Shown one piece after another: positions 27,186 to 36,322 of a stretch of DNA of 64,000 bases. The position numbers and the translations under genes are program-made. Under the pieces are notes generated by a model. It saw only the letters and a list, made by a program, of their open reading frames with translations. It searched no databases and was not told the origin of the DNA. The DNA is taken from contig NZ_CP048627.1 of NCBI RefSeq assembly GCF_010669225.1, positions 1,687,292 to 1,751,291 of the forward strand. Reading direction: 5' to 3'. The DNA is from Megamonas funiformis (GTDB lineage Bacteria; Bacillota; Negativicutes; Selenomonadales; Selenomonadaceae). The first letter of the stretch is position 1. The number at the start of each line of letters is the position of its first letter.

Positions 27186-27692
27186 ATGAATATAATAATT
27201 CGTCCTATAAAAGAAAATGAAATTCCTTTATTAACCGATTTTTTATATGAAGCAATTTTTCTTTCAGATACTGACCAAATTCCACCCAGAACAATAATTC
27301 AAGAACCTAGTTTATGGCGTTATATAAATAATTTTGGTAAAGAAAAAGATGATTATTGTTTTATTGCCCAAGTTGATAATTATATAGTAGGTGCTGTATG
27401 GATACGCTGTATTCAAGGATTTGGTCATCTGAATGACAATATTCCTGAACTAGCTATGTCCATATACCCTCAATATCGAAATAAAGGTATTGGTACTTCT
27501 TTATTAAAAAACTTTTTAACTTTTTTACGGCAAAAAAATTATACTCAAATATCACTATCCGTGCAAAAGAATAATTATGCTGTAAATATGTACAAAAAAT
27601 TAGGTTTTAAAATCGTTTCTCAAAATCAATCCGAATATATTATGAGTTTAAGATTAAAAAATTATAATTTGATTATAATTTTGCAATCTTAA
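27186..27692 (+). CDS. GNAT family N-acetyltransferase
   Basis: A 168-residue acetyltransferase. The acetyl-CoA binding pattern is visible as YRNKGIGTSLL near residues 99-109, and the late NNYAVNMYKKLGFK block (about 127-140) is typical of the fold. The substrate cannot be named. I chose ATG 27186, preceded by AGAGG overlapping the radA stop. It occupies the place between radA and yacL where many Firmicutes carry disA. Confidence 0.85.
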   Translation: MNIIIRPIKENEIPLLTDFLYEAIFLSDTDQIPPRTIIQEPSLWRYINNFGKEKDDYCFIAQVDNYIVGAVWIRCIQGFGHLNDNIPELAMSIYPQYRNKGIGTSLLKNFLTFLRQKNYTQISLSVQKNNYAVNMYKKLGFKIVSQNQSEYIMSLRLKNYNLIIILQS

Positions 27693-27761
27693 TGGACTTT
27701 TGTTCATTATTTTAGTAGAATAAATTTATAACACATTCGCAAAGGGGGTTTAATTTCAACA

Positions 27762-28895
27762 GTGTTATTAAATAGAGTTTTAAAATTTTTTATAACAGTC
27801 TTTGCTGTTATTATCGGGGCAACCTTACTAGAGTTTGCTAGTCCTGTTTTAGCCTATATTATTAGTGCTGAATTTTTACAAATTAACCTCGATATTTTAG
27901 ATATGACTATGATGAATGCTCTATCTATTCTCATCGGTGGTATTATTGGTGGTTCTATTGGATTTATTTCTTCTTCTTATTGTATAAACAAATTACGTAT
28001 CTTCTCTATATGGGTAGAACGTCAGCTCAGTAAAATGCCAACACATGATGTTGTTGCTGGTGTTTTAGGTTTAGCTATCGGTCTTATTCTTGCTAATCTT
28101 TTAGGTGTCGCATTCTCTAGAATTCCTTTAATCGGTCCTTACATTCCAATCATTTTCAGTATTGTCTTTGGTTATTTAGGTTTATATATTACCATAAAGA
28201 AACGAAAAGATATTATTGCATTATTACCTTCTCGCATTAAAGAAGATGCTAACAAAAATGATAATAATTCATCTGTGGATAAAATAAAGACAGAATTAAA
28301 CACTCCATCATATAAATTACTCGATACAAGTGTTATTATTGATGGTAGAATTGCTGATATCTGCAAAACAGGTTTTATTGAAGGTACTTTATTAATCCCT
28401 GTTTTCGTATTGGAAGAATTACAATTCATCGCTGACTCTTCAGATTTACTCAAAAGAACACGCGGTAGACGCGGTCTGGATATCTTAAAACGCATTCAAA
28501 CAGAATTTGATATGCTTGTAAAAATCGACCATCACGATTATGATGATGTTACAGGTGTTGATTCCAAATTAATCCGTTTAGGACAAGAAATCGGTGCTAA
28601 AATCATCACTAACGATTTTAATTTAAACAAAGTCGCTGATTTACAAGGCGTTCAAGTTCTCAATATTAACGAATTAGCTAATGCTATAAAACCAGTAGTT
28701 ATTCCTGGTGAAACTATGGTAGTAACTGTAGTAAAAGATGGTAAAGAACAAGGGCAAGGTGTTGCTTATTTAGACGACGGTACAATGATTGTTGTTGAAG
28801 GTGGTCATAAACATCTCAATGAAACATTAGAAGTTGTTGTTACTTCTGTATTACAGACAGCAGCAGGACGCATGATTTTTGCCAAACCAAAATAA
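27762..28895 (+). CDS. yacL: PIN and TRAM domain membrane protein (YacL-like)
   Basis: A 377-residue protein with about four N-terminal membrane segments (residues 5-150), a PIN nuclease-like domain starting at LLDTSVIIDGRI near 185-196, and a C-terminal TRAM RNA-binding domain (about 310-377). Conserved acidic residues of PIN domains are present. Homologues sit in the same operon in Bacillus, but their function is unknown. The GTG start at 27762 has AAAGGGGG at 27741-27748. Confidence 0.9.
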   Translation: MLLNRVLKFFITVFAVIIGATLLEFASPVLAYIISAEFLQINLDILDMTMMNALSILIGGIIGGSIGFISSSYCINKLRIFSIWVERQLSKMPTHDVVAGVLGLAIGLILANLLGVAFSRIPLIGPYIPIIFSIVFGYLGLYITIKKRKDIIALLPSRIKEDANKNDNNSSVDKIKTELNTPSYKLLDTSVIIDGRIADICKTGFIEGTLLIPVFVLEELQFIADSSDLLKRTRGRRGLDILKRIQTEFDMLVKIDHHDYDDVTGVDSKLIRLGQEIGAKIITNDFNLNKVADLQGVQVLNINELANAIKPVVIPGETMVVTVVKDGKEQGQGVAYLDDGTMIVVEGGHKHLNETLEVVVTSVLQTAAGRMIFAKPK

Positions 28896-28903
28896 AAACT
28901 ATG

Positions 28904-28940
28904 AAAAGACTATGGGGTTTATACTTCGTAGTCTTTTTTT
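28904..28940 (+). terminator. Terminator after yacL
   Basis: AAAGACTATG pairs with CGTAGTCTTT (one wobble), followed by a T run just before the ispD ribosome binding site. Confidence 0.7.
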
Positions 28941-28954
28941 AAGGAGGTATTCTT

Positions 28955-29701
28955 ATGGTTTCTGTTATTTTTCCCGCAGCCGGTCAAGGAAAACGCATGG
29001 GACTTGGCTTCAACAAAATTTTCACTGAGCTTTCAGGTAAACCAATCTTAATTCAAACTCTACTCACTTTTTCTCGTTGTGATTGTGTTGATGAATTAAT
29101 CATTGCTGTCGATATCAATGAGATGGAAATTATTCGCAAAGTCTTAAGTAAAATTCCTAAACTAAAACCTTACAAAATCGTAGCAGGTGGTTCTGAACGT
29201 CAATATTCTGTTTATAATGGCTTAATGGCAGTAGATCCTGCTTCTGATATCGTACTTGTTCATGATGCTGCTCGTCCTTTAATTTCTGAAACAGTAATCC
29301 AAAATGTAATCAATGAAGTCATGATATCTGGTTCAGCTGTTTGTGCCGTTCCTGTAAAAGATACTACAGCTGAAATCAATGAAATGGGCTTTATCGAACG
29401 AGTACCAGATAGAAACAAATTATGGGCAATTCAAACACCACAAGGTTTTAAAAAAGAAATTTTAATTGAAGCTCATAAAAAAGCTCAAGAAGATAATTTC
29501 TTAGGTACTGATGAAGCTAGCCTTGTTCGTCGCACTAGCCATGCAGTAAAACTCGTTATGGGAGATTATAATAATATCAAAGTTACAACTCCTACAGATT
29601 TAGTCATCGCAGAAATGTTATTCGGACAAAAAGTAAAAAATCACGCTAAAATAAAAATCTCTTCATTATTTAATGAAGTCTTCACTAAGGTCTCAAAATA
29701 A
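28955..29701 (+). CDS. ispD: 2-C-methyl-D-erythritol 4-phosphate cytidylyltransferase
   Basis: A 248-residue MEP-pathway enzyme that joins CTP and methylerythritol phosphate. The nucleotide-binding signature FPAAGQGKRMG lies near residues 6-16, and VHDAARPLI near 106-114 is the family signature. It runs slightly longer than usual at the C-terminus, with a lysine-rich tail. ispF follows after 33 bases, the normal operon arrangement for isoprenoid precursor synthesis. Confidence 0.96.
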   Translation: MVSVIFPAAGQGKRMGLGFNKIFTELSGKPILIQTLLTFSRCDCVDELIIAVDINEMEIIRKVLSKIPKLKPYKIVAGGSERQYSVYNGLMAVDPASDIVLVHDAARPLISETVIQNVINEVMISGSAVCAVPVKDTTAEINEMGFIERVPDRNKLWAIQTPQGFKKEILIEAHKKAQEDNFLGTDEASLVRRTSHAVKLVMGDYNNIKVTTPTDLVIAEMLFGQKVKNHAKIKISSLFNEVFTKVSK

Positions 29702-29734
29702 AAATAATAAATAGAATAGAAAAGAGGTTTAATT

Positions 29735-30217
29735 ATGTCTAGAGTTGGTATAGGCTATGATGTGCATAAATTAGTAACTGACCGCAAGCTTATTTTAGGA
29801 GGCGTTGATATTCCTCACGAAAAAGGTCTACTTGGTCATTCTGATGCTGATGTATTACTTCATGCAATCTCTGATGCTCTACTTGGTGCTGCTGCTCTTG
29901 GTGATATCGGCAAACATTTTCCTGACACAGATGAAAGATTTAAAGGTATCTCTAGCTTAATATTGTTAAAACATGTAGGAGAACTTTTACAAGCTAAAAA
30001 CTATAAAATCAACAATATCGATGCTACTATTGTTGCTCAACGACCAAAATTATTGCCATTCATTCCTACTATGCAAAAAAATGTGGCTGAAATTTTGAAT
30101 TTGCCTATTGAAGATGTCAATATCAAAGCTACTACAGAAGAACGTTTGGGCTTTACAGGTAGTGAAGAAGGAATTTCCTCTTATGCTATGTGTAGTATTG
30201 ATAAATTAAATTTATAA
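29735..30217 (+). CDS. ispF: 2-C-methyl-D-erythritol 2,4-cyclodiphosphate synthase
   Basis: A 160-residue trimeric enzyme of the MEP pathway. Metal and substrate residues lie in [11 protein letters not shown] (Asp8 and His10) and [14 protein letters not shown] (near 33-46). The [15 protein letters not shown] segment near 131-145 is conserved. The length matches the family. It makes the cyclic diphosphate from the ispE product. Confidence 0.96.
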   Translation: MSRVGIGYDVHKLVTDRKLILGGVDIPHEKGLLGHSDADVLLHAISDALLGAAALGDIGKHFPDTDERFKGISSLILLKHVGELLQAKNYKINNIDATIVAQRPKLLPFIPTMQKNVAEILNLPIEDVNIKATTEERLGFTGSEEGISSYAMCSIDKLNL

Positions 30218-30263
30218 AAAATTAATTTATCCTTATTTCCCTGCTCAAGTGCTTGCCTTTGTA

Positions 30264-30272
30264 TGGTATAAT
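30264..30272 (+). promoter_or_regulatory. Candidate extended -10 promoter for gltX
   Basis: TGGTATAAT, an extended -10 (TGn before TATAAT at 30267-30272), about 57 bases upstream of gltX. The -35 region is weak. Confidence 0.55.
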
Positions 30273-30328
30273 AGAATTTGCTAAATAAATTTCATAATTA
30301 TCAATTCATATATTTGGAGGTATCACTA

Positions 30329-31804
30329 ATGTCTGAACAAATCAGAGTTAGATTTGCACCAAGTCCTACTGGTCCATTCCATATTGGTGGGGCAAGAAGT
30401 GCATTATTCAACTGGTTATTAGCGAAAAAATACACTGATGGAAAATTTGTTTTACGTATTGAAGATACAGATAGAGTTCGCTCTACAAAAGAATCTGAGG
30501 AAAATATCAAAGCTGCTTTAAAATGGCTCGGTCTTGATTGGAATGAAGGTATTGATGTAGGTGGCGAATATGGTCCTTATCGTCAAACTGAACGTTTAGA
30601 TATTTATAAAAAATTCACTGATAAATTATTAGCTGAAGGTAAAGCTTATTACTGCTATTGCACAGAAGAAGAAATCGAAGCTGAACGTCAAGCTCTTCGT
30701 GCACAAAATAAAATGCCTCTTTATGGTGGTCATTGCCGTAACCTCACACCTGAACAAATCGCAAAATACGAAGCTGAAGGTAGAAAACCTGTTATCCGCT
30801 TTCGCACTCCTTGCGACCAATCCGTAAACTTTGATGATATGGTTCGTGGAAAAATGAGCTTTGACTCCAACGGTATTGGTGATTTCGTTATCGTTAAAGC
30901 TGATGGTATCCCTGTATATAACTACGCAGTAGTAATCGATGATGCTCTAATGCATATCACTCATGTAATCCGTGCAGAAGAACATTTATCCAACACTCCT
31001 CGTCAAGTAGTTTTATATGAAGCACTTGGCTTCCCTGTACCAAAATTTGGTCATATTTCTCTTATCTTAGGTAAAGACCATACAAAAATGAGTAAACGTC
31101 ATGGTGCAACTTCTGTTGAACAATATAAAAACCTTGGATATTTACCAGAAGCAATCGTTAACTTCTTAGCACTTTTAGGCTGGGCTCCTCAAAGTGAACA
31201 AGAAATCTTCTCCATTGATGAATTAATCAAAGAATTCTCTATGGACCATGTAGCTAAAAATCCAGCTGTATTTGATATCGACAAATTAAACTGGATCAAC
31301 GCTCAATACATGAAAAAAATCCCTGCTTCTCAAATCACACAGATGGCTATTCCTCATCTCATCGAAAAAGGCTATATCTCTGATACTCCAGATGAACAAG
31401 AAATGGCTAGATTAAATCGCTTCACAGAAGTTATTCGCGATCATTTGAGTTTTGCTGCTCAATATGTAGATTTCGCTGACCTCTATTATAAAGATGATTT
31501 CACAGTAGAAGATGATGAATGTAAAGCTGTTCTTGAAGAAGAAACTGCAACTGAAGTTATCACTATGTTTAAAAATAAATTAGCTGAGCTTACAGAATTC
31601 ACAGCTGAAAATATCCAACCAATTTTCAAACAAATCATGAAAGACTTCAAAGCTAATAAAGGTATAAAATTAGGCGGAAAATCCGTTTATATGCCTATTC
31701 GTATTGCTTTAACTGGTCAAATGCATGGCCCTGACCTTGCTGGTCTTGTAGAAGTTTTAGGCTATGAACGTGCAGCAAAACGCATTGAACGCACTTTAGC
31801 TTAA
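30329..31804 (+). CDS. gltX: Glutamate--tRNA ligase
   Basis: A 491-residue class I synthetase. The N-terminal RFAPSPTGPFHIGGARSA stretch holds the HIGH-like motif HIGG (about residues 18-21), and KMSKR occurs near 252-256. The C-terminal half is the helical anticodon-binding domain. The start ATG 30329 is preceded by GGAGG; an earlier in-frame start at 30278 falls right after the promoter and lacks a ribosome binding site. In bacteria without GlnRS this enzyme may also charge tRNA-Gln; that is not visible here. Confidence 0.95.
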   Translation: MSEQIRVRFAPSPTGPFHIGGARSALFNWLLAKKYTDGKFVLRIEDTDRVRSTKESEENIKAALKWLGLDWNEGIDVGGEYGPYRQTERLDIYKKFTDKLLAEGKAYYCYCTEEEIEAERQALRAQNKMPLYGGHCRNLTPEQIAKYEAEGRKPVIRFRTPCDQSVNFDDMVRGKMSFDSNGIGDFVIVKADGIPVYNYAVVIDDALMHITHVIRAEEHLSNTPRQVVLYEALGFPVPKFGHISLILGKDHTKMSKRHGATSVEQYKNLGYLPEAIVNFLALLGWAPQSEQEIFSIDELIKEFSMDHVAKNPAVFDIDKLNWINAQYMKKIPASQITQMAIPHLIEKGYISDTPDEQEMARLNRFTEVIRDHLSFAAQYVDFADLYYKDDFTVEDDECKAVLEEETATEVITMFKNKLAELTEFTAENIQPIFKQIMKDFKANKGIKLGGKSVYMPIRIALTGQMHGPDLAGLVEVLGYERAAKRIERTLA

Positions 31805-31835
31805 ATCTAATTAAAATTTATAAAGAAATAATCCA

Positions 31836-31876
31836 TATAACCCAGCTATTTTTTGGCTGGGTTATACGTTATAACG
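31836..31876 (+). promoter_or_regulatory. Leader hairpin pair upstream of cysE
   Basis: An 11-bp stem (TATAACCCAGC at 31836-31846 with GCTGGGTTATA at 31856-31866) without a T run is followed at once by the palindrome CGTTATAACG (31867-31876), which abuts the ribosome binding site. GTTATA and TATAAC occur in both, so the two folds can compete. Confidence 0.5.
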
Positions 31877-31885
31877 GTGAGCATT

Positions 31886-32611
31886 ATGAACTTATTATCA
31901 ACTTTAAAAAAAGATATTCGTGTTGTATTTGAGCGTGACCCTGCTGCCAAAAGTATATTTGAAGTTCTCTTATGTTATCCTGGTTTGCATGCTATTTGGC
32001 TTTACCGCTTAAGTCATTATTTCTACAAAAAAAATTGGGTAGTCATTCCTCGTTTAATCTCTCATTTAGGTAGATTTTTGACAGGAATTGAAATCCACCC
32101 TGGTGCGCAAATAGGCCCTGGTTTATTCATTGACCATGGTTCCAGTATCGTCATTGGCGAAACAACTATTATCGGTAAAAATGTTACCTTATACCAAGGA
32201 GTTACTTTGGGTGGTACAGGTAAAGAAAAAGGGAAACGCCACCCTACTATTGGTAATAATGTCGTAGTGGCTTGTGGTGCTAAAGTTTTAGGCTCATTCA
32301 CTGTAGGCGACCATGCCAAAATTGGTGCTGGCTCTGTCGTAGTAAAACCAGTACCAGCATATGCTACTGTTGTAGGTATTCCGGGTAGAGTCATTTTAAT
32401 CAAAGGTGAAAAAACACAAGTTGAAGAAAAACCAATTTCTCCAAAAATGCGTGAATTAGCCGAAGAGCTCGACGTCGATTTATCTCATGATAAGTTACCA
32501 GACCCTGAATTAGATATGATTAAAACACTTTCTCATCGTATTTCTGATTTACAATTACAATTAGAAAAACTAAAAAAAGAATTGGAGGATTCCAAGAATA
32601 ATCATGCTTAA
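31886..32611 (+). CDS. cysE: Serine O-acetyltransferase
   Basis: A 241-residue enzyme for the first step of cysteine synthesis, acetylating serine with acetyl-CoA. The helical N-terminus ([13 protein letters not shown]-like) leads into a left-handed beta-helix with hexapeptide repeats (about 65-170), including [15 protein letters not shown] and [15 protein letters not shown]. The C-terminal tail is long and charged, with a coiled-coil-like end. I used ATG 31886 with GGTGAG upstream. It overlaps cysS by 8 bases; gltX-cysE-cysS is a common Firmicute order. Confidence 0.94.
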   Translation: MNLLSTLKKDIRVVFERDPAAKSIFEVLLCYPGLHAIWLYRLSHYFYKKNWVVIPRLISHLGRFLTGIEIHPGAQIGPGLFIDHGSSIVIGETTIIGKNVTLYQGVTLGGTGKEKGKRHPTIGNNVVVACGAKVLGSFTVGDHAKIGAGSVVVKPVPAYATVVGIPGRVILIKGEKTQVEEKPISPKMRELAEELDVDLSHDKLPDPELDMIKTLSHRISDLQLQLEKLKKELEDSKNNHA

Positions 32612-34028
32612 AGTTTATAATACTCTAACAAAACAAAAAGAAGAATTCAAACCACTAAAAGAGGGACAAGTAAGCATTTATGTTTGCGGTGTTACACCAT
32701 ACAATCACCCTCATATTGGTAATGCTCGCCCATTCGTTACTTGGGACGTAATCAAACGCTATTTCACTCATCTTGGCTATAAAGTAAAACATATCCAAAA
32801 CTTTACTGATGTAGATGATAAAATCATCCGCACTGCTAACCAAGAAGGTGTAAATTGGAGCGATATCTCCACAAGATATATCAATTCTTATTTTGAAGTA
32901 ATGGATAAACTTCATGTAAAACATGCTGATATTTATCCTAAAGTATCTCAAACTATTCCAGAAATCATTGACATGATATCTGTACTCATTGATAAAGGCT
33001 ATGCTTATGAATTAAATGGCGATGTTTATTTCAGCGTAGAAAAATTCAAAGGTTATGGTAAATTAAGTGGCCGTAAACTTGAAGATATGATGGCTGGTGC
33101 TCGCATTGAAGTCAATGAAAGCAAACACAATCCTATGGATTTTGCTCTTTGGAAAGCAGCAAAACCAGGTGAACCATTCTGGGAAAGCCCATGGGGCAAT
33201 GGTCGTCCTGGCTGGCATATTGAATGTTCTACTATGTCTTTAAAATATCTTGGTAAAACATTTGATTTCCATGGTGGCGGTAGCGATTTAATCTTCCCTC
33301 ATCATGAAAATGAAATTGCTCAATCTCAAGCTTATTGTGGTGATGACCATAGTTTTGCTCGCTATTGGCTTCATAATGGATTTATCACAATCAATCAAGA
33401 AAAAATGAGTAAATCTCTCGGCAATTTCTTCACTGTTAAAGAAATCCTTGATAAATACCCAGCAGAAGTACTTCGCTTCTTCATCGTATCTACTCATTAT
33501 CGTAGCCCACTTGATTTCAGTGATGCTCGTCTTGATGAAGCTACAACTAGCTTAAACCGTTTGAAAAATGCTCTTGATAATCTCAAAGAATTAGCTAAAA
33601 ACACAACTGATGCTACATCTGGTGAAGAACTTATCGCCAAAGCAAAACAGTGCAAACAAAATTTCTTTGAAGCTATGGACGATGATTTCAACACAGCTCT
33701 TGCTATCGCAAATATGTTTGACCTTTCTAAAGAAATCAATATCTACTACAATGAAGTAACTTCCGGTAAAGTAGCTTGCAGTAAAGTAGCTGTTGATACT
33801 GCTCTTGATGTATTCAGTGAAATGGCTGATATCATTGGTATTTTAGAAGAAGATGATAACTCCGCTGACGATGGACTTGTGGATAATCTCATGAATTTAA
33901 TCATTGATATTCGTCAAAATGCTCGTAAAAATAAAGATTGGGCAACTGCTGATAAAATCCGTGACGAACTTAAAAATATCGGTATTACTTTAGAAGATTC
34001 TCCTACTGGTGTTCGCTGGAAAAAATAA
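32604..34028 (+). CDS. cysS: Cysteine--tRNA ligase
   Basis: A 474-residue class I synthetase. Zinc-ligand Cys28 lies in YVCGVTPYN, the HIGH motif is HIGN at 37-40, and the KMSKS motif near 266-270 is perfect. [16 protein letters not shown] (about 230-245) is a family signature that carries further zinc ligands. GGAGG at about 32584-32588 lies inside cysE. Its stop overlaps the mrnC start by one base. Confidence 0.96.
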   Translation: MLKVYNTLTKQKEEFKPLKEGQVSIYVCGVTPYNHPHIGNARPFVTWDVIKRYFTHLGYKVKHIQNFTDVDDKIIRTANQEGVNWSDISTRYINSYFEVMDKLHVKHADIYPKVSQTIPEIIDMISVLIDKGYAYELNGDVYFSVEKFKGYGKLSGRKLEDMMAGARIEVNESKHNPMDFALWKAAKPGEPFWESPWGNGRPGWHIECSTMSLKYLGKTFDFHGGGSDLIFPHHENEIAQSQAYCGDDHSFARYWLHNGFITINQEKMSKSLGNFFTVKEILDKYPAEVLRFFIVSTHYRSPLDFSDARLDEATTSLNRLKNALDNLKELAKNTTDATSGEELIAKAKQCKQNFFEAMDDDFNTALAIANMFDLSKEINIYYNEVTSGKVACSKVAVDTALDVFSEMADIIGILEEDDNSADDGLVDNLMNLIIDIRQNARKNKDWATADKIRDELKNIGITLEDSPTGVRWKK

Positions 34029-34504
34029 TGAAATTCAAACAATATCAATATTTAAAACAACATCTTTTTGAATTTACAGCACCTGATGAATTAAAAAATC
34101 GTTATGAAGATATACCTACGCGCAATCTATCTCCGCTTGTTTTAGCCTATGTAGGTGATGCTTATTATCATCTTTATATACGCACAAGATTGCTTAATTT
34201 TGAACAATCTCGCGTACATCTTTTGAATGATTTCAGTATGAAATTAGTTTCAGCTACGCTTCAAGCACAAGCTTATAAAGCTATCAAAGACGATTTAACG
34301 GAAGATGAAGCATATGTCTTCAAGCGTGGAAAAAATGCTAAATCGCACGCTCCACGTGTGGCTTCAGTCCATGATTATCATATAAGCACAGGATTTGAAG
34401 CAGTTTTAGGTTATCTATATCTCAATAAAGATTTCACTCGCTTAGATGAACTTTGTGAAAAATCTTTTATTGCTGTAGCTCAAAATTTATCCCAACAGGA
34501 ATAA
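34028..34504 (+). CDS. mrnC: Mini-ribonuclease 3 (Mini-III)
   Basis: A 158-residue RNase III-like enzyme without a double-strand RNA-binding domain; it matures 23S rRNA ends in B. subtilis. The catalytic region is LAYVGDAYYHLYIRTRLL (about residues 37-54), and the second conserved region near 125-140 contains FEAVLGYLYL. In Firmicutes the 23S methyltransferase gene rlmB usually follows; here a terminator and a tRNA gene do. Confidence 0.94.
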   Translation: MKFKQYQYLKQHLFEFTAPDELKNRYEDIPTRNLSPLVLAYVGDAYYHLYIRTRLLNFEQSRVHLLNDFSMKLVSATLQAQAYKAIKDDLTEDEAYVFKRGKNAKSHAPRVASVHDYHISTGFEAVLGYLYLNKDFTRLDELCEKSFIAVAQNLSQQE

Positions 34505-34511
34505 TAAATAA

Positions 34512-34554
34512 AAATAAAGGTATCTTTCTTAATTGAAAGTACCTTTATTTTTTA
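34512..34554 (+). terminator. Terminator after mrnC
   Basis: A long stem (AAATAAAGGTA and TACCTTTATTT, extended inward by CTTTC and GAAAG with a one-base bulge) is followed by a T run. Confidence 0.85.
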
Positions 34555-34578
34555 TAAATAGATATCATATCTTTATCA

Positions 34579-34606
34579 TTGAAAAATTTTATTTTTTTAG
34601 TATAAT
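34579..34606 (+). promoter_or_regulatory. Promoter of tRNA-Arg
   Basis: TTGAAA (34579-34584), 16-bp spacer, TATAAT (34601-34606), with the tRNA starting 12 bases later. Confidence 0.7.
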
Positions 34607-34617
34607 ATAGTTTATAT

Positions 34618-34692
34618 GTGCCCATAGTCTAATGGATAGAACGTTGACCTCCGGAGTCAAAAATACAGGTTCGATTCCTGTTGGGCACACCA
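34618..34692 (+). tRNA. tRNA-Arg (anticodon CCG)
   Basis: A full cloverleaf: acceptor GTGCCCA pairs with TGGGCAC, the anticodon stem TTGAC/GTCAA encloses the loop CTCCGGA giving anticodon CCG, and the T arm is ACAGG, TTCGATT, CCTGT. The CCA end is encoded (34690-34692). It reads CGG arginine codons. Confidence 0.95.
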
Positions 34693-34704
34693 ATTTTAAG
34701 TATC

Positions 34705-34733
34705 AGCACAGAAAAATCTGTGCTTTTTATTTT
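34705..34733 (+). terminator. Terminator of tRNA-Arg
   Basis: AGCACAGA (34705-34712) pairs with TCTGTGCT (34717-34724), followed by a T run. Confidence 0.85.
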
Positions 34734-34762
34734 AATCTCATTAAATTAAGGAAGTGTTTCTG

Positions 34763-34918
34763 TTGGATATAAAATGCCCAGTCTGTCGTAGAAAACTTGG
34801 TCATGTAGCAAGACCAGAAGCCAAAGGTCGCTTTTTTTGCACTGCTTGTGATTTATGGGTTGCCTTCACTAAAAAAGATGCCAAAATTTCCTATCGCTTG
34901 CAACGACCTGGAAGATAA
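34763..34918 (+). CDS. Small zinc-ribbon protein, 51 residues, unknown function
   Basis: A 51-residue ORF with two CxxC pairs, CPVC at residues 5-8 and CTAC at 26-29, spaced as in a zinc ribbon, followed by a basic C-terminus ending in QRPGR. AAGGAAG (34748-34754) sits eight bases before the TTG start; an in-frame GTG at 34754 overlaps that site and is less likely. Codon use and the conserved-looking cysteine spacing make it a likely real gene. I do not recognise the family; nucleic-acid binding is an inference from the zinc ribbon and positive charge only. Confidence 0.7.
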   Translation: MDIKCPVCRRKLGHVARPEAKGRFFCTACDLWVAFTKKDAKISYRLQRPGR

Positions 34919-34935
34919 ATTCCTCAAAATTAATC

Positions 34936-34964
34936 TTGAAAAGCACTTCAATTATTAGTATAAT
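34936..34964 (+). promoter_or_regulatory. Promoter of the thioesterase-murI operon
   Basis: TTGAAA (34936-34941), 17-bp spacer, TATAAT (34959-34964). It leaves a leader of about 90 bases that holds two hairpins. Confidence 0.75.
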
Positions 34965-34973
34965 GAAGTTTGG

Positions 34974-35043
34974 CTATGAGGCATATACATATATTTATCT
35001 AACTCATAGTTTATTGTATCCGCCTTTTGGCGGTGTTTTATTT
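34974..35043 (+). promoter_or_regulatory. Leader with stem and terminator-like hairpin before the thioesterase gene
   Basis: CTATGAG (34974-34980) can pair with CTCATAG (35003-35009). It is followed by CCGCC-TTTT-GGCGG (35020-35033) and a T-rich tail, which has the form of an intrinsic terminator inside the leader. No known riboswitch core was recognised. Confidence 0.5.
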
Positions 35044-35061
35044 TATATTGGAGATGATTTT

Positions 35062-35469
35062 ATGATTAGTACCTCTATCCATCGTGTTAATTTTTATGAT
35101 ACTGATGCTATGGCTGTCGTACATCATTCTAACTACATACGTTGGTTTGAAATTGGCCGTGTTAATTTCTTACGTGAAATCGGTATCACACTTGGCGAAA
35201 TGATGGAAGATGGCTATGTTTTTCCTATCACCGAAGTGAAATGTAAATATATAGCTTCAGGTAAATTTGATGATGTTTTACGCATAGAAACTACACCTGT
35301 AGCTTTAACCAAAGTAAAAATGGAATTCAGCTATAAAATCTATCGCGATTGTGATAATACTTTATTAGTTGAAGGTTTCACTCAAAATGTATTCACAAGC
35401 AAAGCTACTGGTCATATAACTCGTTTGCCTGAAAAATACTATACAAAAATGCAAAATGCTTTAAAATAA
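35062..35469 (+). CDS. Acyl-CoA thioesterase, YbgC/4-hydroxybenzoyl-CoA type hotdog fold
   Basis: A 135-residue hotdog-fold thioesterase. The active-site signature is FYDTDAMAVVHHSNYIRWFE (about residues 10-29), with the catalytic Asp in YDTDA. It hydrolyses acyl-CoA or acyl-ACP thioesters; the acyl group is unknown. I chose ATG 35062 with GGAGATG upstream; an in-frame start at 34936 would lie in the promoter. murI follows after 21 bases. Confidence 0.9.
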   Translation: MISTSIHRVNFYDTDAMAVVHHSNYIRWFEIGRVNFLREIGITLGEMMEDGYVFPITEVKCKYIASGKFDDVLRIETTPVALTKVKMEFSYKIYRDCDNTLLVEGFTQNVFTSKATGHITRLPEKYYTKMQNALK

Positions 35470-35490
35470 TAACAATAAGGAGCAACAGTA

Positions 35491-36303
35491 ATGGATAGCA
35501 ATTCACCTATAGGTGTTTTTGATTCTGGTCTTGGAGGTCTCACAGTATTAAAAGAACTAAGACGCCTTTTACCTCATGAAAATTTTATATTTGTCGGAGA
35601 TTCAGCTCGTGCCCCATATGGTTCACGCACTCCTGAAGAAATCATTTCATTTCTACAACAATTTATGGATTATTTCCAATCTCGTGGCGTAAAAATGGCA
35701 GTTTGTGCTTGCAATACTATGACATCTTATGGTTATCCAGTAATTAAAGATAAAACTTCTTTTGCTTTAGTTCCTATGAACCCAGCTATCATTCCTGCTG
35801 TTAAAGCTTCTGCAAATAAACATATTGGTGTTATTGCTACAGAAGCTACCATCAAAAAAGGCATGCATAAACAAGCAGCTTCTAACCTTGATCCACAGAT
35901 AAAGGTTTTTGGTGTAGGTTGCCCAAAATTTGTACCATTGATTGAAACAGGTCATATTCATGATGATGCTATTGATGAAGCTGTACAAGAATATGCAGAC
36001 AAGTTTAAAACTAGCGATATTCACTCTTTGATTTTAGGTTGTACACATTATCCTATCATCAGTGAAGTTTTAACAAAACATTTTGGCAAAGATGTTGCTT
36101 TAATCAATCCAGCCTTAGAAACAGCTAAAGATGCTGCTACTATACTTACAAAAAATAATTTACTCAATACACAAGAACAATCTGGTTCTCTTGAATTACG
36201 CTTTTCTGCCAAACAGAATAATTCTGAAAAAATGGCTGAAATTATTTTAGGTAGTGATATTCCACCTATTACAGATGTAGATTTAACTACATTTGCAAAA
36301 TAA
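35491..36303 (+). CDS. murI: Glutamate racemase
   Basis: A 270-residue racemase that supplies D-glutamate for peptidoglycan. The two catalytic cysteines are Cys74 in ACNTMT and Cys184 in LGCTHYP, and the N-terminal motif FDSGLGGLTV includes Asp11. The usual ACNTAT reads ACNTMT here. It is followed closely by a membrane protein and an F420 ligase-like gene, suggesting a shared transcript. Confidence 0.95.
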   Translation: MDSNSPIGVFDSGLGGLTVLKELRRLLPHENFIFVGDSARAPYGSRTPEEIISFLQQFMDYFQSRGVKMAVCACNTMTSYGYPVIKDKTSFALVPMNPAIIPAVKASANKHIGVIATEATIKKGMHKQAASNLDPQIKVFGVGCPKFVPLIETGHIHDDAIDEAVQEYADKFKTSDIHSLILGCTHYPIISEVLTKHFGKDVALINPALETAKDAATILTKNNLLNTQEQSGSLELRFSAKQNNSEKMAEIILGSDIPPITDVDLTTFAK

Positions 36304-36322
36304 CACAATTGGGGGCATTGAT

